Source: an uncultured Pelagibacteraceae bacterium (GTDB lineage Bacteria > Pseudomonadota > Alphaproteobacteria > Pelagibacterales > Pelagibacteraceae). From it: 64,000 nucleotides of DNA. The translations under genes and the position numbers were made by a program. The notes beneath the pieces were generated by a model that worked only from the letters and a program-made list of their open reading frames with translations, searched no databases and was not told where the DNA came from. Shown here piece by piece: positions 23,761-32,969 of the stretch. The stretch covers positions 62,001 to 126,000 of the forward strand of contig CACALX010000001.1 of assembly GCA_902533445.1 (NCBI GenBank). Reading direction: 5' to 3'. How positions within the stretch are numbered: the first letter of the stretch is position 1; each line of letters opens with the position of its first letter.

Positions 23761-25362
23761 TTATAAACTTCCAGGTGCTTTATCCTTAAACAATTTATAA
23801 TCTAAACTATCCACTAAAGCTTTGAATGAAGCATCAATTATGTTGGGTGATACTCCAATTGTGAACCAGTTCACTCCTTTAGAGTCTGTACTTTCAATAC
23901 TAACTCTAGTAACTGCTTCTGTACCTGTATTTAAAATTCTAACTTTATAGTCAACAAGCCTTAAGTCTTTTAAATATTCAGAATATTTAGCAAGCTTATT
24001 AACATTCTTTCTAATTGCATTATCTAAAGCATTAACAGGTCCATTTCCTTGTCCCTCACATAAAATTTTATCTCCATCTACTTCCAATTGCGCTTTAGCA
24101 TAAGATATAATCTCTCCTGTTTTATCTTTCTTTACTGAAACATCGTATTCATTAATTGAAATATATCTTGGTATCTCTCCCATCAATCTTCTTGCAAGTA
24201 ATTCAAAAGATGCATCTGCACCATCATAGCTATAACCAATGAATTCTCTATCTTTTACTTCATCTAAAAGTTTTTTTATTTTTGGGTCGCTTTTCTGAAC
24301 ATTAATCCCAATTGAATTTAATCTAGACATTATATTTGATTGTCCTGATTGATCTGAAACTACGATATTTCTAGAATTTCCAACCTCTTCAGGATTAATG
24401 TGTTCATAAGTTTTTGGATCTTTTTGAACTGCAGATACATGCATTCCACCTTTATGAGAAAAAGCTGATGCACCAACATAAGGTAAATGTTTGTTTGGTT
24501 TTCTATTTAATATTTCATCTAGTAATCTTGAGCATTGAGTTAAATTTTTCAAATTTTCTCTTTTAATACTAAGTTCAAATTTATCAGAAAAATCTTTCTT
24601 TAAGAAAAATGAAGGGATTAATGACATCAAATTTGCATTACCACATCTTTCACCTAATCCATTTATAGTGCCTTGAACTTGTCTTACGCCAACTTGAACT
24701 GCTGCAAGACTATTAGCAACAGCATTTTCAGTATCATTATGAGCGTGAATTCCTAAATTTTTTCCAGGAATATGTTTAGTTATTTCAGTTACAATTTTAG
24801 AAATTTCATGAGGTAGTGTTCCACCATTAGTATCACATAAAATAATCCATCTTGCTCCATTATCATATGCAGCTTTTAAAGAAGACAACGCGTACTCAGA
24901 ATTAGATTTATATCCATCAAAAAAATGTTCAGCATCAAACATAAATTCTTTACCTGATTTAACAATATGCTTAGTGCTTTCACTTATGTTGGTTAAATTT
25001 TGTTCGTTAGTAATTCCTAAGGCAACTTTCACTTGAAAATCCCAGGATTTACCGAACAAACAAACAGATGAGCTTTTTGAATTGATTAATGATGATAACA
25101 TTGGATCATTTTCAGCACTATGCTCTGATTTTTTTGTCATCCCAAATGCAGTTAATTTAGTTGATTTAAAATTATGATCTTTATTAAAAAATTCTGTGTC
25201 TGTTGGATTGGCACCAGGCCAACCTCCTTCAACATAATCAACACCCAATAAGTCCAATGCAGATGCAATTTTCTCTTTATCATCAATAGAAAAATCTACA
25301 CCTTGTGTCTGTGCACCATCGCGTAATGTTGTATCAAAGATATAAAGTTGTTCTTTACTCAT
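23761..25362 (-). CDS. cimA: (R)-citramalate synthase
   Basis: CimA condenses pyruvate with acetyl-CoA, the first step of the threonine-independent route to isoleucine. The 533-residue protein has the DRE-TIM motif FDTTLRDGAQTQGVDF (about 9-24), VEGGWPGANPTD (substrate pocket typical of CimA rather than LeuA), GIHAHNDTENAVANS (metal-binding HxH) and a C-terminal LeuA-type allosteric domain (about 400-520). It overlaps cysS by 4 bp. Confidence 0.92.
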   Translation of the reverse strand: MSKEQLYIFDTTLRDGAQTQGVDFSIDDKEKIASALDLLGVDYVEGGWPGANPTDTEFFNKDHNFKSTKLTAFGMTKKSEHSAENDPMLSSLINSKSSSVCLFGKSWDFQVKVALGITNEQNLTNISESTKHIVKSGKEFMFDAEHFFDGYKSNSEYALSSLKAAYDNGARWIILCDTNGGTLPHEISKIVTEITKHIPGKNLGIHAHNDTENAVANSLAAVQVGVRQVQGTINGLGERCGNANLMSLIPSFFLKKDFSDKFELSIKRENLKNLTQCSRLLDEILNRKPNKHLPYVGASAFSHKGGMHVSAVQKDPKTYEHINPEEVGNSRNIVVSDQSGQSNIMSRLNSIGINVQKSDPKIKKLLDEVKDREFIGYSYDGADASFELLARRLMGEIPRYISINEYDVSVKKDKTGEIISYAKAQLEVDGDKILCEGQGNGPVNALDNAIRKNVNKLAKYSEYLKDLRLVDYKVRILNTGTEAVTRVSIESTDSKGVNWFTIGVSPNIIDASFKALVDSLDYKLFKDKAPGSL

Positions 25363-26714
25363 TTAAATTTCCAAATCGTTTTACCATCTTTATCTTCTAT
25401 TAAAACACCTTTGTCTGAGAGTTCATTTCTAATTTTATCAGCTTCTTCATAATTTTTGTCCTCTCTTGCTTTGTTTCTCTCATCAATTTTTTTTAATATT
25501 TCTTCTTCTGAAATAGAAGCTCTGCTCATTTTGAAACTTAACCACTCCTCTTTATTTTGGTTCAATAAACCTACAAATCGACAAGCAGAAACAAATAAAG
25601 CTTTGTCATTGTCATCACCTTTTTGCGCTTTTTCATATAATTTGTGTAAATTTGCTATGTAACCTGGTGTGTTTAAATCATCATACAGAGGTTGAAGAAT
25701 TTCATCAGAGATATCTTGATTATTTTTACTATCTACATAAACATTGTACCATTTATTAATAGTATTTTGACAATCTTCTAAATGCTTATCATTCCAATCC
25801 AATGGTTGTTTGTAATGAGCACTTATTAAAGCTAATCTTAAAACCTGGCCACTTATCTTATTTCTAAAACCTTTTATTTTTAAAATGTTACCTTGAGATT
25901 TTGCCATCTTTTCATTGGACATAGTAATAAATGCATTGTGTAACCAAAAATTAGCAAATACCTTTGTGTCATTGGCACATCTTGATTGTGCTATTTCATT
26001 TTCATGATGGGGAAATATTAAATCAATACCACCTCCATGAACATCAAACTCGTCTCCTAAAAATTTTTTTGACATTGCTGAACATTCTAAATGCCATCCA
26101 GGCCTTCCTTTTCCCCATGGAGAATCCCAAGAAGGTTCTTCAGTTGCTGATGGCTTCCATAAAACAAAATCTTCTGAATTTTTTTTATTTTCACTTATTT
26201 CAATTCTTGATCCTGCTATTAAGTCCTCTAGTTTTTTGTTTGATAGCTGACCATAATCATTGAACTTTTTAACTTCAAAATAAACATGGTTGTTATTCTC
26301 GTAAGCAAAACCTTTTTTGATTAATTCAGAAACCATTTCAATCATCAAATCAATATTTTCAGTTGCTTTAGGTTCATGAGTTGGTGTTTCACAATTTAAA
26401 TAATTACAATCTTCTCCAAAACTTTCTGTTACTTTATTTGTAAGCTCTGAAATTGAAATATTATTTTCTTTTGAAGATTTAATAATTTTATCATCTACAT
26501 CTGTTATATTTCTAACATAAGTAACTTTTGAATATTTTTTTTTAAAAATTTTATAAAGGATATCAAAAACAACTATTGGTCTTGCATTTCCAATATGAGG
26601 ATCATCATAAACTGTTGGTCCACAAACATACATTCTTATATTTTGTTTATCTATTGGAACAAATTTTTCTTTTTTGTTTGTGAGATTATTTGTTAAAAAA
26701 ATATCATTACTCAT
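25359..26714 (-). CDS. cysS: Cysteinyl-tRNA synthetase
   Basis: This class I synthetase charges tRNA-Cys. In 451 residues it has the HIGH-equivalent DPHIGNARP (about 38-46), zinc ligands including MYVCGPTVYD and HLECSAMS, the GGGIDLIFPHHENE block, and the KMSKS-equivalent KMAKSQGN (about 268-275). It is co-translated with cimA. A short AT-rich hairpin separates it from nadE upstream. Confidence 0.96.
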   Translation of the reverse strand: MSNDIFLTNNLTNKKEKFVPIDKQNIRMYVCGPTVYDDPHIGNARPIVVFDILYKIFKKKYSKVTYVRNITDVDDKIIKSSKENNISISELTNKVTESFGEDCNYLNCETPTHEPKATENIDLMIEMVSELIKKGFAYENNNHVYFEVKKFNDYGQLSNKKLEDLIAGSRIEISENKKNSEDFVLWKPSATEEPSWDSPWGKGRPGWHLECSAMSKKFLGDEFDVHGGGIDLIFPHHENEIAQSRCANDTKVFANFWLHNAFITMSNEKMAKSQGNILKIKGFRNKISGQVLRLALISAHYKQPLDWNDKHLEDCQNTINKWYNVYVDSKNNQDISDEILQPLYDDLNTPGYIANLHKLYEKAQKGDDNDKALFVSACRFVGLLNQNKEEWLSFKMSRASISEEEILKKIDERNKAREDKNYEEADKIRNELSDKGVLIEDKDGKTIWKFK

Positions 26715-26737
26715 AATTTTAGAAATATACTTAAATT

Positions 26738-26755
26738 ATAGATTTGTGAATCTAT
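26738..26755. terminator. Weak AT-rich hairpin between nadE and cysS
   Basis: ATAGATT (26738-26744) and AATCTAT (26749-26755) form a 7-bp stem with a TGTG loop in the 45-bp gap after the nadE stop. On the minus strand it is followed by AATTTAAG rather than a real U-run, so as an intrinsic terminator it would be weak; attenuation or transcript-end protection is also possible. Confidence 0.3.
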
Positions 26756-26759
26756 TTGA

Positions 26760-27497
26760 TTAATTTGGAATTTTGCATACTGGAATAGGCTCCATTTTAT
26801 GCAAATTTTGTTTTCTAATGGTTTCGTATTTTGCTCTATTAGAAGATTTAGGATTATCCATAGCTTCCTCAAGTTCGTCATATTTTAAACCAAGCTGTCC
26901 TTCATCTGTCCTACCGTCATCCCACAAACCATCTGTAGGTGCTGCTTCAATAATTTCATTTAAAATACCAAGTTCTTTTCCAAGTTCCCAAATCTGAGTT
27001 TTATTACAATCAGCTATGGGAGAAATATCTACTCCTCCATCTCCATACTTTGTGTAAAATCCTACACCAAAATCCTCCACCTTATTTCCAGTTCCAACTA
27101 CTATTCCTTTGTTAGCTGCAGCAACTTGGTAAAGAGTAGTCATTCTTAATCTTGCTCTAGAATTTGCCATTCCATGCTCGTTATAAAATTTAGATAAACT
27201 TGAACTAAATGCCAAAAACAATTCATCTAAGTTAATTGTATGTGCTTCAACATTTTTAAAATTTTTTACTAACCATTCTTGATGTTTTAAACTTAGATCA
27301 TGTTGATATGATTTTTGTTTAATTGGCATCGACAAAACTATTGTTTTCAAACCCGTCATAGCGCTTAATGTGCTAGAAACAGATGAGTCAATTCCTCCAG
27401 ATATTCCTATAACAAGAGACTCTGCTTTTGAAGGCATATTGTCCACATAGTTTTTGATCCAATTAGATATAAATTTAGCTTTTTCTGAAGTGTTCAT
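26760..27497 (-). CDS. nadE: NH3-dependent NAD synthetase
   Basis: NadE amidates nicotinate adenine dinucleotide to NAD. The 245-residue protein has the PP-loop VIGISGGIDSSVSS (about 28-41), RLRMTTLYQVAA, GTGNKVEDFGVGFYTKYGDGGVD and the C-terminal AAPTDGLWDD. No glutaminase (nitrilase) domain is fused, so the ammonia-using form is indicated. Confidence 0.95.
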   Translation of the reverse strand: MNTSEKAKFISNWIKNYVDNMPSKAESLVIGISGGIDSSVSSTLSAMTGLKTIVLSMPIKQKSYQHDLSLKHQEWLVKNFKNVEAHTINLDELFLAFSSSLSKFYNEHGMANSRARLRMTTLYQVAAANKGIVVGTGNKVEDFGVGFYTKYGDGGVDISPIADCNKTQIWELGKELGILNEIIEAAPTDGLWDDGRTDEGQLGLKYDELEEAMDNPKSSNRAKYETIRKQNLHKMEPIPVCKIPN

Positions 27498-27535
27498 AAT
27501 TTACAAATATTTTATTTTAGAGATTTTACAATGTC

Positions 27536-28915
27536 TTAAGATGCCGCTCTATCTGCATTTTTAGAATATGAGCTATTCTTTTTAATCTCATCCGAAATCA
27601 TAAATGCTAATTCTAAAGCTTGGTTGGCATTCAATCTTGGATCACAATGAGTATGGTATCTTGAAGAAAGATCTTCTTCAGAAATTTTTTGGGCTCCACC
27701 TATACATTCTGTTACATCTTGACCAGTTAACTCAATATGAAGACCTCCTGCATAACTTCCTTCACTTTGGTGACATGCAAAAACATTTTTAACTTCATTT
27801 AACACACTGTTGAATGGTCTAGTTTTGAAACCTGTTGCAGCTTTTATTGTGTTGCCATGGCATGGGTCACAAGACCAAATTACATTCAATCCTTCTTTTT
27901 TAATTGTTCTAATTAATTTTGGTAAAAATTTTGAAACATTATCTGCTCCAAATCTTGAAATTAAAGTTATTTTACCTTTTTCGTTTTTTGGATTAATTCT
28001 GTTACATAAATTAATTAAATCATCTGGTTTTAGTGTCGGTCCACATTTTATACCTATAGGATTTTCAATCCCTCTACAAAACTCTACATGACCTCCATCA
28101 AGCTGTCTTGTTCTGTCTCCTATCCAAACAAAATGAGCTGAGGTATCATGGTTCTCACCTGTAGTAGAGTCTGTTCTGGTCATTGCTTCTTCAAAAGGTA
28201 ACAATAACGCTTCGTGTGATGTCCAAAAATTTACAGTGTATAATCTATTGTTAAAATCTGATGTAATTCCACACGCTCTCATAAATGCTATGGCATCTGC
28301 AATTTTATCCTCTAAATCTTTAAATTTTTTGGCTTCCGGACTTTTTTTAATGTAGCCTAAATTCCATAAATGAACTTTGTTCAAATCTGCAAAACCTCCT
28401 TTTGAGAATGCTCTTATAAGATTTAGAGTTGAAGCAGATTGAGAATAAGCTTTATATAATCTTTTTGGGTCTGGGATTCTTGCTTTCTCCGAAAATTCCA
28501 TTCCATTTATATTGTCACCTAAATAACTTGGAAGCTCAACACCATCCTTATTTTCAACTGGAGAACTTCTAGGTTTTGAAAACTGACCAGCAATTCTTCC
28601 AACTTTAACGACTGGTAAAGATGCTGAGTAAGTTAGTACTAAAGACATTTGCAAAATTAATTTAAATGTATCTCTTAAATTATCAGGGTTAAATTCAGCA
28701 AAACTCTCTGCACAATCTCCACCCTGAAGTAAAAATGCTTTTCCATCAACTACATCAGCTAACTGATCTTTTAGGTGTCTAGTCTCTCCAGCAAATACTA
28801 AAGGAGGAAAAGTTCCAATTTTATCTAAAACTTTATTCAGTTCTTTTTTATCTGGATACTCCGGTATGTGTTTAACCGGATATTTTCTCCAACTGTTTTT
28901 TTTCCAATTTTTCAT
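27536..28915 (-). CDS. Class II DAHP synthase (3-deoxy-7-phosphoheptulonate synthase)
   Basis: This is the first enzyme of the shikimate pathway, condensing phosphoenolpyruvate and erythrose-4-phosphate. I chose the ATG at 28915 (MKNWKKNSWRKYP), where the class II sequence begins; the ORF-track start adds 14 residues not expected in the family. Motifs include FLLQGGDCAESF (about 62-73), VKVGRIAGQFSKPRS, GRGIENPIGIK-like FCRGIENPIGIK, WSCDPCHGN and GLHIELTGQDVTEC. The 459-residue length matches plant and proteobacterial type II enzymes. Confidence 0.94.
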   Translation of the reverse strand: MKNWKKNSWRKYPVKHIPEYPDKKELNKVLDKIGTFPPLVFAGETRHLKDQLADVVDGKAFLLQGGDCAESFAEFNPDNLRDTFKLILQMSLVLTYSASLPVVKVGRIAGQFSKPRSSPVENKDGVELPSYLGDNINGMEFSEKARIPDPKRLYKAYSQSASTLNLIRAFSKGGFADLNKVHLWNLGYIKKSPEAKKFKDLEDKIADAIAFMRACGITSDFNNRLYTVNFWTSHEALLLPFEEAMTRTDSTTGENHDTSAHFVWIGDRTRQLDGGHVEFCRGIENPIGIKCGPTLKPDDLINLCNRINPKNEKGKITLISRFGADNVSKFLPKLIRTIKKEGLNVIWSCDPCHGNTIKAATGFKTRPFNSVLNEVKNVFACHQSEGSYAGGLHIELTGQDVTECIGGAQKISEEDLSSRYHTHCDPRLNANQALELAFMISDEIKKNSSYSKNADRAAS

Positions 28916-28966
28916 TTCAACTTGTAATTGTTTTAGCAAACATAAGTGATTTTTCAACTATGTAAA

Positions 28967-29731
28967 TTAGTAAAATAATTTAATAGCTAAAATGCCTAAT
29001 ATTTCTCTAAAAAAAATATCGAAAGAGCTCAAATTTCCACTTACACTAAATTTTTGATAAAAATTAACAATAGATGAAAAATTATTTGATCTATAATCTA
29101 CAGCATAGGGGATTAGTGTGATATCCAAACTATTTGCTATGTATAAACTTCTTTTCATGTGAAATGCAGATGTAATTAAAACATTTTTCTCATTATTATC
29201 TGCAAATTTTTTAAATTCTTTTAAATTTTCATGGGTATTTCTTGTTTTATTTACAAAGTGAATTCGGTTAAGATCAAAACTTACATCCTCATAAAATTTA
29301 GTTGCAACATTAATTTCATTAAGTGAATTTTTAACTAAATATCCATCTCCACCTATAAAATATATTTTAGAATTTTTAAATTTATTTGCTAATTTCACAC
29401 TAGCAATCAATCTCTCAGATCCGCTATTAAGATTTAATTTTTTTGTTATTTTTGTAGATTGTAAATTCTCAGATCCAGCTAAAACAATTATATTGTCAAT
29501 ATCTGAAATTTTTTGTTGATTGACATAATCTTTTTCTAAATATCTTAAACCTAAATTCCCAATTGGAAATATGCTGATAAATAAAAATATAAAGATAATT
29601 AAATAACTAAAATATTTTATTCTTTTTTTTAAAAAAAAACTTCTAAAAATAATTATCAAAATAATTAATGTTATTAAAAGATTAGTTAAATTTAAAATAG
29701 GTGCTAGTAATTTTGATAAATAAAAGTACAA
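28967..29731 (-). CDS. DUF218/YdcF-like membrane-anchored protein
   Basis: The 254-residue protein has two N-terminal membrane segments (about 10-30 and 38-58), followed by a DUF218 domain: DNIIVLAGS (about 78-86), AVKLANKFKNSKIYFIGGDG-type strand-loop and VLITSAFHMKRS (about 195-206). Family members (ElyC, SanA, YdcF) influence envelope integrity and lipid-carrier use. It follows glmS by 2 bp, which suits a link to cell-wall precursor metabolism. The exact reaction is unknown. Confidence 0.85.
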   Translation of the reverse strand: MYFYLSKLLAPILNLTNLLITLIILIIIFRSFFLKKRIKYFSYLIIFIFLFISIFPIGNLGLRYLEKDYVNQQKISDIDNIIVLAGSENLQSTKITKKLNLNSGSERLIASVKLANKFKNSKIYFIGGDGYLVKNSLNEINVATKFYEDVSFDLNRIHFVNKTRNTHENLKEFKKFADNNEKNVLITSAFHMKRSLYIANSLDITLIPYAVDYRSNNFSSIVNFYQKFSVSGNLSSFDIFFREILGILAIKLFY

Positions 29732-29733
29732 AT

Positions 29734-31554
29734 TTATTCAACTGTAACTGATTTAGCTAAATTTCTTGGTTTATCTATATCATAACCCATTTTCAAAGCT
29801 GAATAATAAGCAAGCTTTTGAAGTGGAATTGTTAAAAGGAATGGTAATAAATCCTCGTTTGTATTTTCTACTTCAATAGTTTCCCAAATATTCTCTGAAA
29901 CAATTTCATCCTTGCTTTTGTTTGTAATTAAAAGAACTTTAGCACCTCTTGCTATAACTTCCTGCATGTTAGAAATTGTTTTTTTATAGTAACTGTCTCT
30001 TGGTGCTAGAACAACAACTGGCATTCCTTCCTCTATCAATGCAAGTGGTCCATGTTTCATTTCACCAGCTGGATAACCCTCTGCATGAACATAAGATAAT
30101 TCTTTCAATTTCAACGCACCTTCCAAAGCTATTGGGAAAGAGAAACCTCTGCCAAGGAACATAGATCCTTTAGCTTCATTAAATGTTGAGGATATTGCTT
30201 GAATGTCATTATCTATTAATAAAGTTTTTTCTATTAAGTTTGGTAAATTTTTAAGATCTTTAATTTTTTCTTGATAATTTTTTTTATCAATTTGACCAGA
30301 CAAAGATCCAATTTTTAAAGCTAAAATATATAAAACAAGTATTTGACCTAAGAAAGCTTTTGTTGATGCAACCCCAATTTCAGGTCCGCAGTGAATTGGT
30401 AAAACAAAATTTGAGTCTCTTGCTATGGAGCTTTCAATTACATTAACTACAGCACATGTTTTCATATTATTTTTGTTACAAAGATCCAAGGCAGCATAAG
30501 TATCTGCAGTCTCACCAGACTGAGATACAAAAATATATAAACTATCCTTTTTAAATCTATTTTTTCTATATCTAAACTCAGAAGCTATATCGATATTAAC
30601 ATCTAAAGAAGTTAATTCTTCAAACCAATATTTTGCCATTAAGCAAGAATGATAAGCAGTACCACAGCCAATTAAAGTAACTGATTTAATCTCGTTAATT
30701 TTCCATGGAAAATTGAAAATATTTATCTCATTATTTACGCTGTCTAAATATTCTTTAATTCCTGCATTTATTGTTACAGGCTGCTCTTCTATTTCTTTAG
30801 CCATAAAGTGTTTAAAGTCACCTTTATCATAACTTGTCTTGTTAGATGATAATTCTAAAATTTTTTTGTTAATTTTCTTACCCTCTTCATTGTAAAAATG
30901 AACTTGATCTTTTTTAACAATACAAAACTCTCCATCATCAAGATAAGTAATTTTGTTTGTCATTGATTTTAAAGCATAAGAGTCTGACCCTAAGTAATTT
31001 TCATTAGGACCATAACCAACAGCTAATGGTGATCCTCTCCTTGCACCTACAATTAAATCTGGAATATCTTTAAAAATTATACCTAATGCAAAACTTCCAT
31101 GAAGTTGTTTTAAAGTTTTGGTTATTGCCTCTTCCAGTTCCATAGTTTTTAAATTTTCTGTAATTAAATGAACAATTACCTCAGTATCAGTCTGAGATTT
31201 GAAAGTATGACCCTTATTAACTAAATGTTTTTTTAGAATTGTGGAATTCTCTATTATTCCATTATGGACAACAGAAACATTATCTGATGAGTGTGGGTGA
31301 GCGTTAATACTATTGGGAAATCCATGAGTAGCCCATCTGACATGGCCTATCCCTATATTTCCTTTTAAAGATTTTAAATCAAAGTTTTGTTCTAAATTAT
31401 CAACTCTTCCCTCAGATTTAACCTCATTAATTTCACCACCAAATAAAGTTGCAACCCCTGCAGAGTCATAACCTCTATATTCAAGTTTTTTTAAAGAATT
31501 TATAATATTTGCAGAAACAGATTTATTGCTAGATATTCCTATAATTCCACACAT
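29734..31554 (-). CDS. glmS: Glucosamine-6-phosphate synthase
   Basis: GlmS forms glucosamine-6-phosphate from fructose-6-phosphate and glutamine. The 606-residue protein starts MCGIIGI, giving the Ntn nucleophile Cys2 after Met removal. The glutaminase domain (to about 240) includes GHVRWATHG and HNGIIEN. Two SIS domains follow (GCGTAYHSCLMAKYWFE, SQSGETADT, LGRGFSFPIALEGALKLKE), and it ends DKPRNLAKSVTVE, the canonical tail. It lies 3 bp after the stop of the GlmU-like gene. Confidence 0.97.
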   Translation of the reverse strand: MCGIIGISSNKSVSANIINSLKKLEYRGYDSAGVATLFGGEINEVKSEGRVDNLEQNFDLKSLKGNIGIGHVRWATHGFPNSINAHPHSSDNVSVVHNGIIENSTILKKHLVNKGHTFKSQTDTEVIVHLITENLKTMELEEAITKTLKQLHGSFALGIIFKDIPDLIVGARRGSPLAVGYGPNENYLGSDSYALKSMTNKITYLDDGEFCIVKKDQVHFYNEEGKKINKKILELSSNKTSYDKGDFKHFMAKEIEEQPVTINAGIKEYLDSVNNEINIFNFPWKINEIKSVTLIGCGTAYHSCLMAKYWFEELTSLDVNIDIASEFRYRKNRFKKDSLYIFVSQSGETADTYAALDLCNKNNMKTCAVVNVIESSIARDSNFVLPIHCGPEIGVASTKAFLGQILVLYILALKIGSLSGQIDKKNYQEKIKDLKNLPNLIEKTLLIDNDIQAISSTFNEAKGSMFLGRGFSFPIALEGALKLKELSYVHAEGYPAGEMKHGPLALIEEGMPVVVLAPRDSYYKKTISNMQEVIARGAKVLLITNKSKDEIVSENIWETIEVENTNEDLLPFLLTIPLQKLAYYSALKMGYDIDKPRNLAKSVTVE

Positions 31555-31557
31555 AAT

Positions 31558-32181
31558 TTATTTTTTCTTTCTTTTATAATTTTTAATTTCCACTTGTACA
31601 GATCTAGTTAATGCTAGAGATTTTTTTTTAACATTTTTTGTTATTACAGACCCTGCACCAACAATACTTTCTTTGTCAATTTTTACAGGAGCCACTAAAG
31701 ATGAATTTGATCCTATAAATACTTTATCTTTTATTATTGTCTTACTTTTTTTTACACCATCATAATTACAGGTAATTGTCCCAGCACCAACATTTACCAT
31801 CTTACCAATATTACTATCTCCAACATAGGATAAATGATTAATTTTTGAATTGTTTCCAACAGTTGATTTTTTAATCTCTACAAAATTTCCTACTTTTGAA
31901 CCTTCTTTAAGAATTGTATCTGGTCTAATTCTTGCATAAGGACCTATCTCAACTTTATTTTCTAACTTACAAGACTCTAGATGTGAAAAAGATTTAATAA
32001 CAACATTATTTCCTATTTTAACTTTAGAACCAATTACCACATATGGTTCGATTGTAACTCCTTTTCCAATTTTGGTATCATTTGAAAAAAAAATAGTTTC
32101 AGGACCTATCATTTTAACATCAGCTTTCAAAAATTTATTTCGAAGTTTATTTTGATTATTTTGCTGCTTTTTATGTTTCAT
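31558..32181 (-). CDS. GlmU homologue consisting of the acetyltransferase domain only
   Basis: The 207-residue protein is a left-handed beta-helix aligned with the C-terminal half of GlmU: DPETIFF-like GPETIFFSNDTKIGKG, GPYARIRPD, GNFVEIKKSTVG, NHLSYVGDSNIG and GAGTITCNYDG, the acetyl-CoA/GlcN-1-P site. Normal GlmU (about 450 aa) has an N-terminal uridylyltransferase with an LxxGxGTRMxS loop; that half is missing. An in-frame TAG directly precedes the ATG (TAGATG), so no hidden N-terminal extension exists. The gene pairs with glmS. The product should acetylate glucosamine-1-phosphate; uridylylation must come from another protein. Confidence 0.88.
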   Translation of the reverse strand: MKHKKQQNNQNKLRNKFLKADVKMIGPETIFFSNDTKIGKGVTIEPYVVIGSKVKIGNNVVIKSFSHLESCKLENKVEIGPYARIRPDTILKEGSKVGNFVEIKKSTVGNNSKINHLSYVGDSNIGKMVNVGAGTITCNYDGVKKSKTIIKDKVFIGSNSSLVAPVKIDKESIVGAGSVITKNVKKKSLALTRSVQVEIKNYKRKKK

Positions 32182-32250
32182 CTAGATTTTCTTTACATTA
32201 AGTATATATGTTAATTAATTCACAAATTATTTCTTTAAAATACTTTTAAC

Positions 32251-32916
32251 ATGAAACAAAAATTTACAGTATTGTTTGATTTAGATGGAACTTTAATAGA
32301 TACAGCACCAGATTTAATAACGGCACACAACCATGTAATGAAAAAATTTGGTTATCCAACAAAAACATTGGGTGAATTAAAAAATGCAGTTGGCAAAGGT
32401 GCAAAAGCTATGATGGCAAAAGCTAATGGTCAATGGAAGTGGTTTGATGAAAAAATTCAAAATGAAATGACTGATGAATTTTTGTCTTTCTATGGAAAAA
32501 ATATTTATAACAAAAGCACTTTAATAAATGGAGTAAAAGATTTTTTAAATTGGTGTAAAAATGAAAATATCTCAATGGCTGTTTGTACTAACAAAACTGA
32601 GCATCTTGCTGTTGATCTTTTAAAAAAAATTGGAATTTATGATTATTTTGAATATGTAGCGGGGTACAATACATTTGATTATTGTAAACCCGATCCTAGA
32701 CACTTAACTACAGTTATAGAAATTCTAGATGGTGATTTAAAAAAATCTATTATGATTGGAGATAGCGAAACTGATGCAAACTCAGCGAAAGCAGCTGATA
32801 TTCCAATGATATTGTTAAAGTATGGATATACTGAAAAAAAATCTGACGAAATCTACCATAATCACCTAATAAAAGATTTTGTTGGTATAGAAAAAATCAT
32901 ATCTAAATATCTTTAA
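32251..32916 (+). CDS. gph: Phosphoglycolate phosphatase-like HAD hydrolase
   Basis: The 221-residue enzyme has HAD motif I FDLDGTLIDT (about 10-19), a four-helix C1 cap, motif II VCTNKTEHL, motif III CKPDPRH and motif IV MIGDSETDANSA. This arrangement fits Gph, which clears 2-phosphoglycolate; related beta-phosphoglucomutase and MurNAc-phosphate phosphatases (MupP) look similar, and the glm neighbourhood makes MupP a reasonable alternative. It is divergent from the GlmU-like gene with a 69-bp AT-rich gap. Confidence 0.82.
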   Translation: MKQKFTVLFDLDGTLIDTAPDLITAHNHVMKKFGYPTKTLGELKNAVGKGAKAMMAKANGQWKWFDEKIQNEMTDEFLSFYGKNIYNKSTLINGVKDFLNWCKNENISMAVCTNKTEHLAVDLLKKIGIYDYFEYVAGYNTFDYCKPDPRHLTTVIEILDGDLKKSIMIGDSETDANSAKAADIPMILLKYGYTEKKSDEIYHNHLIKDFVGIEKIISKYL

Positions 32917-32958
32917 TATTGATTAATTTATTTTAGCTATTAAAACAAAATTACTTAT

Positions 32959-32964
32959 AAGGAG
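32959..32964 (+). promoter_or_regulatory. Strong Shine-Dalgarno deciding the prpD TTG start
   Basis: AAGGAG lies 5 nt upstream of TTG 32970-32972. It is one of the few strong ribosome-binding sites in the window and supports initiation at this non-ATG codon. Confidence 0.7.
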
Positions 32965-32969
32965 TTATT

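Noticed and set aside
25964-26263. Plus-strand ORF of 99 aa in cysS
   Set aside because: Antisense to conserved cysS motifs; composition is that of a reverse-strand shadow.
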